A DNA stretch of 64,000 bases, taken from positions 1 to 64,000 of the forward strand of contig JAMPHY010000011.1 in assembly GCA_023663185.1 (NCBI GenBank), given 5' to 3'. Positions 17,315 to 25,653 of this stretch are shown in pieces. The translations under genes were made by a program, and so were the position numbers. The stretch comes from Clostridiales bacterium. GTDB lineage: Bacteria; Bacillota; Clostridia; Lachnospirales; Lachnospiraceae. How positions within the stretch are numbered: the first letter of the stretch is position 1; the number at the start of each line of letters is the position of its first letter. The notes under the pieces were generated by a model, which was given only the letters and a program-made list of their open reading frames with translations, ran no database searches and had not been told where the DNA came from.

Positions 17315-18991
17315 ATGATGAAAAGTGATAATGTAAAAGAAGGCATACAGCAGGCACCGCACAGGAGTCTGTTTAACGCACTCGGCTTTACGGAAGAAGA
17401 AATGAAAAAGCCGATGGTCGGCATAGTAAGTTCATATAATGAAATCGTACCGGGGCATATGAATCTCGATAAGATAGTAAATGCAGTAAAACTCGGCGTA
17501 GCGGAGGCGGGCGGAGTTCCCGTGGTCTTTCCTGCGATTGCCGTATGCGATGGAATTGCGATGGGACATATCGGTATGAAATATTCCCTTGTGACAAGGG
17601 ATTTAATTGCCGATTCAACCGAGAGTATGGCGTTAGCCCATCAGTTTGACGCGCTGGTAATGGTTCCTAACTGCGATAAGAACGTACCCGGTCTTTTGAT
17701 GGCGGCAGCAAGAATTAACGTGCCTACGGTATTTGTATCAGGCGGTCCTATGCTTGCCGGTCATGTTAAGGGACAGAAACGCAGTCTTTCTTCAATGTTT
17801 GAGGCTGTCGGCTCACATGCGGCAGGCACTATGAGCGAGGAAGAAGTAAGGGAATTTGAAGAAAAAGTTTGCCCTACCTGTGGTTCCTGTTCAGGCATGT
17901 ATACCGCAAACTCTATGAACTGTCTGACAGAGGCGCTCGGCATGGGACTGCGCGGAAACGGAACTATTCCAGCGGTATATTCCGAAAGAATCAAACTCGC
18001 CAAACATGCGGGAATGGCGGTTATGGAAATGTACCGTAAAGATATAAAGCCCAGAGACATTATGACAAAAGACGCTATTTTAAATGCGCTTACCGTGGAT
18101 ATGGCGTTAGGCTGTTCAACCAATTCCATGCTGCATTTACCGGCGATTGCGCATGAGATAGATTTTGATTTTGATATTTCTTTTGCCAATGAAATCAGTG
18201 CAAAGACGCCGAACTTGTGTCATCTGGCTCCAGCAGGTCCTACATACATGGAAGACCTGAACGAAGCGGGCGGCGTATATGCGGTTATGAAAGAGCTTGC
18301 AGATGCAGGTTTGATAAATACAGGCTGTATGACAGTTACGGGTAAGACTATCGGAGAAAATATAGCGGACGCCGTAAATAAAAATCCGGAGGTTATCAGG
18401 ACGCTTGACAATCCGTATTCAAAAACAGGCGGTCTTGCCGTACTGAAAGGAAACCTTGCGCCCGATGGCAGTGTGGTAAAGCGTTCCGCAGTAGTGGAAG
18501 AAATGATGGTGCATGAAGGTCCGGCGCGTGTATTTGAATGTGAAGAAGACGCCATTGATGCGATAAAAGGCGGTAAAATCGTGGCGGGAGATGTAGTAGT
18601 AATACGTTATGAAGGACCTAAAGGCGGTCCCGGTATGCGTGAAATGCTTAATCCTACCTCAGCGATTGCAGGAATGGGACTCGGTTCAAGCGTAGCGCTT
18701 ATTACCGACGGACGTTTCTCAGGCGCATCGCGCGGAGCTTCCATAGGGCATGTATCTCCCGAAGCGGCAGTCGGCGGTCCGATTGCGCTGGTGGAAGAGG
18801 GCGATATTATCAGTATTAATATCCCCGAAATGAAGCTGGATATAAAATTGTCCGATGAAGAACTGGCGGCAAGAAAGGCAAAATGGCAGCCAAGAGAGCC
18901 GAAGGTTACGACAGGATATCTGGCAAGATACCGTGAACTTGTAACCAGCGGAAACCGCGGCGCGATTCTGGAAGTGCCGGGTAAACACTAA
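17315..18991 (+). CDS. ilvD: Dihydroxy-acid dehydratase
   Basis: Dehydrates 2,3-dihydroxy acids to the 2-oxo precursors of valine and isoleucine; an iron-sulfur enzyme. 558 residues, normal length. Cluster ligands are seen in PNCDKNVPG and [18 protein letters not shown]. Further blocks are [16 protein letters not shown] and [22 protein letters not shown] near the end. AAAGGAG is 6 bases before the ATG. Lies 66 bases after leuB and 45 before ilvB, so probably one operon. Confidence 0.98.
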   Translation: MMKSDNVKEGIQQAPHRSLFNALGFTEEEMKKPMVGIVSSYNEIVPGHMNLDKIVNAVKLGVAEAGGVPVVFPAIAVCDGIAMGHIGMKYSLVTRDLIADSTESMALAHQFDALVMVPNCDKNVPGLLMAAARINVPTVFVSGGPMLAGHVKGQKRSLSSMFEAVGSHAAGTMSEEEVREFEEKVCPTCGSCSGMYTANSMNCLTEALGMGLRGNGTIPAVYSERIKLAKHAGMAVMEMYRKDIKPRDIMTKDAILNALTVDMALGCSTNSMLHLPAIAHEIDFDFDISFANEISAKTPNLCHLAPAGPTYMEDLNEAGGVYAVMKELADAGLINTGCMTVTGKTIGENIADAVNKNPEVIRTLDNPYSKTGGLAVLKGNLAPDGSVVKRSAVVEEMMVHEGPARVFECEEDAIDAIKGGKIVAGDVVVIRYEGPKGGPGMREMLNPTSAIAGMGLGSSVALITDGRFSGASRGASIGHVSPEAAVGGPIALVEEGDIISINIPEMKLDIKLSDEELAARKAKWQPREPKVTTGYLARYRELVTSGNRGAILEVPGKH

Positions 18992-19036
18992 ATAAAGATA
19001 TTTGATGCCTGACATGGTAAAATAGGAGGAACAAAA

Positions 19037-20743
19037 ATGTTATTGACAGGTGCAGAAATTGTTGTGGAATGCTTAAAAGAGCAAGGCGTAGATACTGTTT
19101 TCGGATATCCGGGCGGGACTATCCTGAATGTATATGACGCGCTTTATCAACATAGTAATGAAATCAAGCATATACTTACCTCACATGAGCAAGGCGCCGC
19201 TCATGCAGCGGACGGATATGCAAGGGCAACGGGCAAAGTCGGCGTCTGCATGGCTACAAGCGGTCCGGGCGCAACCAATCTGGTAACAGGTATAGCTACG
19301 GCATATATGGACTCTGTACCGATGGTGGCAATCACATGTAACGTTAATCTGCCTTTACTTGGCAAGGACTCTTTTCAGGAGGTGGATATTGCCGGCGTGA
19401 CAATGCCGATTACCAAACATGGATATATCGTAAAAGATGTAAATATCCTTGCAGACACAATCCGTAAGGCTTTTGCGATTGCAAAAAGCGGAAGACCGGG
19501 GCCTGTGCTTGTGGATATTACGAAAGACGTCACGGCAAATAAATGCGAATATACTAAAGTAGACGTCACTGGGCAGGAAAACGAAACAGCGAGCGTTAAA
19601 ACCAAGTCCGCAAAAGATTTTGATACTGATATTGAAAAGGCGCTTGAACTTATAAAAGAATCAAAGAAGCCATATATCTATGTGGGCGGCGGTGCAGTTA
19701 TCTCCGGCGCATATGAAGAAGTACGGGAATTTGCCGCTAAGGTGGACGCTCCCGTATGCGATACCCTGATGGGTAAGGGCGTATTTGACGGACATGATAA
19801 ACTTTACACCGGTATGATAGGTATGCACGGAACGAAAACTTCCAATTACGGAGTGAGCGAATGTGACCTTCTTATTGCGATGGGCGCAAGATTTTCAGAC
19901 CGCGTTGTAGGCAATCCCAAGAAGTTTGCAGAGAAGGCAAAAGTGCTTCATATAGACATCGACGCGGCGGAGATAGATAAAAATATCCGTACGGACGTAT
20001 CAGTAGTGGGCGATTTAAAAGAAGCGCTTAAGAAGCTCAATGCCGCGCTTGATAAGCAGGAGCATACGGAATGGATTGCGCATATTATGGAGCTTAAGGA
20101 AAAATATCCGCTTAACTATGATTCCACCGTGTTGTCTTGTCCTTATATAATGGAAGAATTAGACAGAATTACCAAAGGTCAGGCGATTATTACTACGGAC
20201 GTAGGTCAGCATCAGATGTGGGCGGCGCAGTATTATAAATATTCAAGGCCGCGTACATTCTTATCTTCCGGCGGGCTCGGAACGATGGGCTACGGACTTG
20301 GCGCATGTATCGGCGCGAAGGTCGGCAATCCTGATAAAATCTGCGTAAATATCGCGGGAGACGGCTGCTTTAGAATGAATATGAACGAGCTTGCGACTGC
20401 AAGCAGATATAATATTCCTATTATTCAGGTAGTTATCAATAATCATGTATTAGGCATGGTAAGACAGTGGCAGACATTATTCTATGACAAACGCTATTCG
20501 CAGACCGTGTTAAACGATAAGGTGGATTTCTGCAAAGTGGCGGAAGGACTTGGCTGCGAGGCTATAAGAGTCACAAAGAAAGAGGAAGTTGCGCCCGCAA
20601 TAGAAAAGGCTTTGTCATTAAATGCACCTGTGCTGATAGACTGCATTATTCCAGAAGACGATAAGGTATTCCCGATGGTTCCGGCAGGCGCGCCGATAAG
20701 TGAGGCTTTTGATGCGAAGGATTTGGCGGAGCAGGGGAAATAA
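19037..20743 (+). CDS. ilvB: Acetolactate synthase, large (catalytic) subunit
   Basis: Condenses pyruvate with pyruvate or 2-oxobutyrate, the first common step of branched-chain amino acid synthesis, using thiamine diphosphate and FAD. 568 residues. Visible are YPGGTILNVYDAL, the catalytic Glu in TSHEQGAAHAADGYAR, and the thiamine-diphosphate motif GDGCFRMNMNELATA...VVINN. TAGGAGGAA precedes the ATG. No regulatory subunit gene (ilvN/ilvH) follows; the next gene, serC, has its own promoter. The small subunit must be elsewhere, or absent. Confidence 0.96.
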   Translation: MLLTGAEIVVECLKEQGVDTVFGYPGGTILNVYDALYQHSNEIKHILTSHEQGAAHAADGYARATGKVGVCMATSGPGATNLVTGIATAYMDSVPMVAITCNVNLPLLGKDSFQEVDIAGVTMPITKHGYIVKDVNILADTIRKAFAIAKSGRPGPVLVDITKDVTANKCEYTKVDVTGQENETASVKTKSAKDFDTDIEKALELIKESKKPYIYVGGGAVISGAYEEVREFAAKVDAPVCDTLMGKGVFDGHDKLYTGMIGMHGTKTSNYGVSECDLLIAMGARFSDRVVGNPKKFAEKAKVLHIDIDAAEIDKNIRTDVSVVGDLKEALKKLNAALDKQEHTEWIAHIMELKEKYPLNYDSTVLSCPYIMEELDRITKGQAIITTDVGQHQMWAAQYYKYSRPRTFLSSGGLGTMGYGLGACIGAKVGNPDKICVNIAGDGCFRMNMNELATASRYNIPIIQVVINNHVLGMVRQWQTLFYDKRYSQTVLNDKVDFCKVAEGLGCEAIRVTKKEEVAPAIEKALSLNAPVLIDCIIPEDDKVFPMVPAGAPISEAFDAKDLAEQGK

Positions 20744-20752
20744 TTTAGAACC

Positions 20753-20781
20753 TTGACGAAGTATAATAATAAATGTAAAAT
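20753..20781 (+). promoter_or_regulatory. Promoter of serC-serA
   Basis: TTGACG (20753-20758), a 17-base spacer and TAAAAT (20776-20781), in the 128-base gap after ilvB. The serC ribosome site AGGAGG is downstream at about 20858-20863. Confidence 0.65.
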
Positions 20782-20871
20782 ATTGTTTGGTTTAATGGAG
20801 AGATATAGTAAATTTAGCAGTGTAGCTGTGAAAGTACTAAGCAGTTACAATCGTGACAGGAGGAAAGAAAA

Positions 20872-21954
20872 GTGTCCAGAGTATACAATTTTTCGGCAGG
20901 TCCGGCTGTTTTACCTGAGGAAGTGTTAAAAGAAGCAGCGGCGGAGATGTTAGACTATAACGGAAGCGGAATGTCTGTTATGGAAATGAGTCACCGTTCC
21001 AAAACATACGATAAGATTATAAAAGACGCGGAAGCGGATTTAAGAACCTTATTAAATATTCCGGAGAACTATAAAGTTTTGTTTTTGCAGGGCGGAGCAA
21101 GTCTGATTTTTGCGTCCGTACCTATGAATCTGATGAAAAACCGCAAAGCAGGCTATATTCTGACAGGGCAGTGGGCGAAGAAAGCATTTGCGGAAGCTAA
21201 GATTTATGGTGAAGCGGTAGAGCTGGCATCTTCTGCCGATAAGACATTTTCATATATTCCCGACTGCTCGGATTTACCGATTACAGACGATATGGATTAT
21301 GTCTATATCTGCGAGAATAATACGATTTACGGAACGAAATACCATACGCTTCCTAATACTAAAGGAAAAATCCTTGTTTCAGACGTTTCATCATGCTTTT
21401 TATCCGAGCCGATGGACGTGACGAAATACGGTATGGTTTATGCGGGAGTGCAGAAAAACGTAGGTCCTGCCGGAACACAGGTTGTCATCATCAGGGAAGA
21501 CCTTTTGACAGACGACGTTCTGCCATGTACGCCTACCATGATGAAATATAAGGTTCATGCGGACAACGATTCATTATATAATACGCCGCCGTGCTATGGC
21601 ATATACATCTGCGGCAAAGTATTTAAGTGGCTGTTAAATAACGGCGGCTTGAGCGCAATGAAAGAGCTTAATGAGAAAAAAGCAAAAGTGTTGTATGACT
21701 TCTTGGATAAGAGCGTTCTTTTCAAAGGAACTGTTAGAAAAGAAGACCGTTCGCTGATGAATGTGCCTTTTATTACAGGTGATGATGAGAAAGATGCAGC
21801 TTTCATTAAAGAAGCGACAGCGGCAGGCTTCGTCAACTTAAAAGGACACCGCAGTGTAGGCGGTATGCGCGCAAGCATCTATAATGCGATGCCGATTGAA
21901 GGCGTGGAGAAGTTAGTCGCGTTTATGGAAGAATTTGAAAAGAAAAACAGCTAA
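20872..21954 (+). CDS. serC: Phosphoserine aminotransferase
   Basis: Transfers the amino group of glutamate to 3-phosphohydroxypyruvate, the second step of serine synthesis; PLP-dependent. 360 residues. YNFSAGPAVLPEEVL is the family N-terminus, and YAGVQKNVGPAG holds the PLP lysine. HRSVGGMRASIYNAMP is typical of the C-terminus. The start is GTG (20872), fixed by AGAGG-type AGGAGG eight bases upstream; the first codons SRVYNFSAGP fit. Followed by serA, then DUF1015 a little further on. Confidence 0.97.
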   Translation: MSRVYNFSAGPAVLPEEVLKEAAAEMLDYNGSGMSVMEMSHRSKTYDKIIKDAEADLRTLLNIPENYKVLFLQGGASLIFASVPMNLMKNRKAGYILTGQWAKKAFAEAKIYGEAVELASSADKTFSYIPDCSDLPITDDMDYVYICENNTIYGTKYHTLPNTKGKILVSDVSSCFLSEPMDVTKYGMVYAGVQKNVGPAGTQVVIIREDLLTDDVLPCTPTMMKYKVHADNDSLYNTPPCYGIYICGKVFKWLLNNGGLSAMKELNEKKAKVLYDFLDKSVLFKGTVRKEDRSLMNVPFITGDDEKDAAFIKEATAAGFVNLKGHRSVGGMRASIYNAMPIEGVEKLVAFMEEFEKKNS

Positions 21955-22043
21955 TAACTATTTAGAAGGTCTGCGCATTTACTGCACTGACTGTACGAAA
22001 ACATAAATTTAACAGCTAAACAGGAAAGGGACAGGAAAATTAA

Positions 22044-23207
22044 ATGTTTAAATATTATTGTTTAAATCCCATCTCAAAAGTGGGAACCGAGAAATTCAGC
22101 GCACAGTATGAGAAGACGGAAGATATAAACGAGGCGGAAGGAATCTTAGTAAGAAGTGCGTCCATGCATGAAATGGAAATGCCTAAGAACCTTCTCGCCG
22201 TCGCAAGAGCAGGCGCGGGCGTTAATAATATTCCGATAGATAAGTGCGCAGAGCAGGGAATCGTCGTGTTCAATACTCCGGGTGCTAATGCGAACGGTGT
22301 CAAAGAGCTGGTAATCGCCGGTATGCTGTTAGCGTCAAGAGACGTCGTAGGCGGCATTAAGTGGGTGTCCGATAATAAAGACGATGCGGACATAGCAAAG
22401 ACGGCGGAGAAAGCTAAGAAAAACTTCGCAGGAACCGAAGTTCAGGATAAAAAGCTGGGAATTATCGGGCTGGGAGCTATTGGCGTAAAAGTTGCCAACG
22501 TAGCGAAACATCTTGGCATGGAAGTCTATGGATATGATCCGTATGTTTCGGTAGATGCGGCATGGAATTTAAGCCGTGACGTAAAGCATGTGCTGAATGT
22601 TGACGAGATATACGAAAGCTGCGATATCATTACCATTCATGTGCCGCTTATGGACGCGACTAAGGGCATGATAAATAAGGACGCTATCGATAAAATGAAA
22701 GACGGAGTAATCCTGCTTAATTTTGCAAGAGACCTTCTTGTAGACGAGAAAGCTGTACTTGATGGCATAAAAGCCGGAAAGATACGCAAATATGTAACAG
22801 ACTTCCCTAACGCTACGACGGTAGGACAGGAAGGTTGTATCGTAATTCCACATCTGGGAGCGTCTACGGAGGAATCCGAAGATAACTGTGCGAAAATGGC
22901 GGTTAAACAGATGATGGATTACCTCGAAAACGGCAATATCATCAACAGTGTCAACTATCCGAAATGCGATATGGGGGTATGCGACCAAGCGGGACGTATT
23001 GCGATTTTCCATAAGAATATTGCCAATATGATTACGAAATTTACGGCATGCTTCGGAGATAACAGTATCAATATCACCAATATGATGAATAAATCCAAAG
23101 GGGAAGTTGCTTATACCATGATGGATATCGAAGTTCCCGCGTCTGAGGAGATAATCAAGAAGCTTGCGTCTATTGAAGGCGTATTTCGCGTGAGGGTTAT
23201 TAAATAA
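22044..23207 (+). CDS. serA: D-3-phosphoglycerate dehydrogenase
   Basis: Oxidises 3-phosphoglycerate to 3-phosphohydroxypyruvate with NAD+, the first step of serine synthesis. 387 residues, the short form with a C-terminal ACT domain (about 320-387, GRIAIFHKNIANMITKFTACFG). The nucleotide-binding site is LGIIGLGAIGVKVANVA, and the substrate and catalytic region contains VARAGAGVNNIP and HLGASTEESEDNCA. CAGGAAAA precedes the ATG. The ACT domain suggests serine feedback, though this cannot be confirmed from sequence. Co-directional with serC, 90 bases apart. Confidence 0.96.
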   Translation: MFKYYCLNPISKVGTEKFSAQYEKTEDINEAEGILVRSASMHEMEMPKNLLAVARAGAGVNNIPIDKCAEQGIVVFNTPGANANGVKELVIAGMLLASRDVVGGIKWVSDNKDDADIAKTAEKAKKNFAGTEVQDKKLGIIGLGAIGVKVANVAKHLGMEVYGYDPYVSVDAAWNLSRDVKHVLNVDEIYESCDIITIHVPLMDATKGMINKDAIDKMKDGVILLNFARDLLVDEKAVLDGIKAGKIRKYVTDFPNATTVGQEGCIVIPHLGASTEESEDNCAKMAVKQMMDYLENGNIINSVNYPKCDMGVCDQAGRIAIFHKNIANMITKFTACFGDNSINITNMMNKSKGEVAYTMMDIEVPASEEIIKKLASIEGVFRVRVIK

Positions 23208-23229
23208 GTTAATATGTGATTATAGATAT

Positions 23230-23377
23230 GGAATGGGCTTATATGCTTTCTCTTGAGGTCCTTGTAAAACGCCGGTACTTAGTGAAAAAGCCTGTTTTAT
23301 GGCTTTTGAACTTAGTACCGCTGCGATTTTACACGGAGCGAGAGCGTGCCTCAAGAGAAAGCATATAAGCCCATTCC
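23230..23377. repeat. Long palindromic intergenic element, copy 1
   Basis: A 148-base element with perfect 29-base arms (23230-23258 and 23349-23377). Inside, GTAAAACGCCGGTAC-type sequence pairs with GTACCGCTGCGATTTTAC, with small bulges, and AAAAGCC/GGCTTTT caps the structure. It lies between convergent serA and an 84-residue gene. The core recurs in inverted orientation at 63304-63442, where the outer arms have a different sequence but are again complementary. Confidence 0.9.
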
Positions 23378-23405
23378 GCTAAACAACTATGAATATTAAC
23401 TATTT

Positions 23406-23660
23406 TCATGCCAAACCGCTGTCACGCAATTCTGATTGAAACTGTTCCTCCGCTTTAACGGCAACCTCGCTTGCCAAATCCATATAGAGAATAAACACAT
23501 CTTCAAGCGACATTCCTTTTTCTTGCGCAATTTCTTCCATAATGGGCTTTAATGTTTCAAGCTGGGAAGAAATCGGCGTTTTCTGCGGGTCGATATCGCC
23601 CAATGTTTTTTCGGCATAATCATTGATTCTATGAAGAATTTTTGCATTTTCCGCTGTCAT
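23406..23660 (-). CDS. Small conserved-looking protein of unknown function
   Basis: 84 residues, acidic and predicted largely helical; no signal peptide or membrane segment. The minus-strand ATG is preceded by GGAAAAGGAAG, a good ribosome site, which supports it as a real gene. It contains EKTLGDIDPQKTPISSQLETLKPIMEEIAQEKGMSLEDVF. No domain was recognised. Convergent with serA and separated from it by the palindromic element. Confidence 0.6.
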   Translation of the reverse strand: MTAENAKILHRINDYAEKTLGDIDPQKTPISSQLETLKPIMEEIAQEKGMSLEDVFILYMDLASEVAVKAEEQFQSELRDSGLA

Positions 23661-23819
23661 ACATACACTTCCTTTTCCGTGAATATTTATATTGCTTGTG
23701 GGTTGAACTATTACTGTTACTTTGCTATTTTAGCACCAGACGCTTGTGTTAAACAAGTATTTTTGATAAAATAGATTATATTTTACAAAAAAGATAGTAA
23801 AAAGGTGAGTAGAATTGAT

Positions 23820-24332
23820 ATGAAAAAGAAGATTGGGTATATATGTCTGCTGTTTTGCGCTGTGGGCGTAGTTATCTTTATGTACCGCATGAATAATACT
23901 GGACGTATAATAGATGAAGGAATTGAGAGAAAAATTGCGGTAGAAAAATGCAGAGAGAATGAAAATTATCATTTGGTAAAAGTATCAGGTTACAATACCG
24001 GCTTGGGATATATTATATCTGAGGGTGAAGATAAGGGAATTGAAGTGGAGTTAGAGGGTATCACTCCAAGGACGAGTTTAAGTGATGTTTTTGAGTGTTC
24101 TGATAATGAATTTTTAGTATATGGATTGGAAAAAAATATAGAGAAAAAGACAACTAATGCAGATAGCATGGAGTATATAACAGAACCATATACAATAGTT
24201 GTTGAAGAATGGGAAATAGTTACGCCGATTTACAGAGATTATACATATAGCCAACATGAAAGGATTTTTTATCCAAAAAAATATATTGACAATTATGATT
24301 TAGAGCATGGTGATTATAAAGTAATAAATTAG
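23820..24332 (+). CDS. Membrane-anchored protein of unknown function
   Basis: 170 residues. One N-terminal hydrophobic helix (about 5-23, IGYICLLFCAVGVVIFMY) acts as an uncleaved anchor or signal; there is no lipobox cysteine. The rest is an extracytoplasmic domain rich in Glu, Tyr and Lys, with no motif recognised. The ATG at 23820 has AAGGTGAG about 10 bases upstream; an in-frame GTG at 23805 falls within that ribosome site and is unlikely. Its stop is 18 bases before the DUF1015 gene, so they are probably co-transcribed. Confidence 0.6.
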   Translation: MKKKIGYICLLFCAVGVVIFMYRMNNTGRIIDEGIERKIAVEKCRENENYHLVKVSGYNTGLGYIISEGEDKGIEVELEGITPRTSLSDVFECSDNEFLVYGLEKNIEKKTTNADSMEYITEPYTIVVEEWEIVTPIYRDYTYSQHERIFYPKKYIDNYDLEHGDYKVIN

Positions 24333-24350
24333 AGTGATAGGAGAAAAAGA

Positions 24351-25592
24351 ATGGCAGACATAATTCCGTTTAAGGCGCTTAGACCGCGTGAGGATTTGGT
24401 AGAAAAAATTGCTGCGCTTCCATACGACGTATACAGTAGGGAAGAGGCAAGAAAAAAAGTAGAAGGGGATTTTTATTCATTTCTTAGGATAGACAGGGCG
24501 GAGACACAGTTTCCTAAAGATTACGATATGTATGCGCCGGAGGTTTATGAGAAGGCACATGATATACTCTGGGATATGGTAAGCAGGGGAGAGTTTGTCA
24601 GAGAGAAAAATGACGCTTATTATGTATATGAGCTTGTAATGAACGGCAGGTCGCAGACGGGAATTGCGGCGTGTGCGTCTGTGGACGATTATGAAAATCA
24701 GGTAATCAAGAAACATGAGAATACAAGGGCAGATAAGGAAGCCGACAGAATACGTCATGTAGATGCCTGCAATGCGCAGACAGGTCCGATTTTCCTTGCC
24801 TACAGACAGAGGCAGGATATTAATGAACAGATAGAGAAAGCTAAGAAAAGGAAGCCTTTATATGACTTTAAGGCGGACGACGGCATTATACACAGGGTAT
24901 GGATTATAGATGATGAGGAGTCAGTACGCGCCATCAAAGAAGGTTTTGCACAGGTGGATTCCGTATATATTGCAGACGGTCATCATAGGTGCGCTTCGGC
25001 TGTAAGGGTATCTCAAATGCGCAGAAAGCAGAACCCCGATTATGACGGAAGCGAAGCCTTTAATTATTTTCTTTCCGTGATGTTTCCTGATGAACAACTG
25101 CTTATAATGGATTATAACAGAGTAGTTAAATCTTTGAACGGATATACGGAAGAAGAATTTCTGATAAAGACGGGCGAGATTTTTGCAGTACAGGAAATGG
25201 GAAAAGAGGCATATCGTCCGAAGAAAAAGGGTGAAATCGGCATGTATCTGAAAGACACATGGTATAAGCTTTCTATAAAAGGGGATATGCTTATGGGAGA
25301 GCCGGTAGAGGATTTGGACGTAGCTATATTGCAGAAATATTTGTTAAATCCCGTGCTTAGCATTCTGGATCCTAAGGTTGATAAAAGAATAGACTTTGTC
25401 GGAGGAATCAGGGGGCTTGGAGAGCTTGAAAGAAGGGTTAAAACAGACTGTAAGGCAGCGTTTGCAATGTATCCGACCGATATCCATGAATTATTTGCGG
25501 TTTCCGATGCGGGCAAGCTGATGCCGCCTAAATCAACATGGTTTGAACCTAAGCTGCGCAGCGGTATATTTATACATTCTTTGGCAGACTAA
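24351..25592 (+). CDS. DUF1015 family protein
   Basis: 413 residues of the DUF1015 family. The start MADIIPFKALRPR and LPYDVYSREEA are the hallmark N-terminus (IxPFxxxRP...PPYDV). The centre has the conserved YIADGHHRCASAVR and the family's DYNRVV; FVGG follows near the C-terminus. The biochemical role is unknown. In many Clostridia it lies with serA and serC, as here, hinting at a function tied to serine or one-carbon metabolism (contextual inference only). AGGAGAAAAAG precedes the ATG. Confidence 0.9.
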   Translation: MADIIPFKALRPREDLVEKIAALPYDVYSREEARKKVEGDFYSFLRIDRAETQFPKDYDMYAPEVYEKAHDILWDMVSRGEFVREKNDAYYVYELVMNGRSQTGIAACASVDDYENQVIKKHENTRADKEADRIRHVDACNAQTGPIFLAYRQRQDINEQIEKAKKRKPLYDFKADDGIIHRVWIIDDEESVRAIKEGFAQVDSVYIADGHHRCASAVRVSQMRRKQNPDYDGSEAFNYFLSVMFPDEQLLIMDYNRVVKSLNGYTEEEFLIKTGEIFAVQEMGKEAYRPKKKGEIGMYLKDTWYKLSIKGDMLMGEPVEDLDVAILQKYLLNPVLSILDPKVDKRIDFVGGIRGLGELERRVKTDCKAAFAMYPTDIHELFAVSDAGKLMPPKSTWFEPKLRSGIFIHSLAD

Positions 25593-25653
25593 TACATAAA
25601 CTATATGATGCGGCAAGACTGCATTAAGTAAGTGATGGAAGGAGTAAAAATAT

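Noticed and set aside
18220-18555. Long antisense frames inside ilvD, ilvB, glgB and nrdD
   Set aside because: Typical mirror frames of well-conserved coding sequence; no ribosome sites or signatures.
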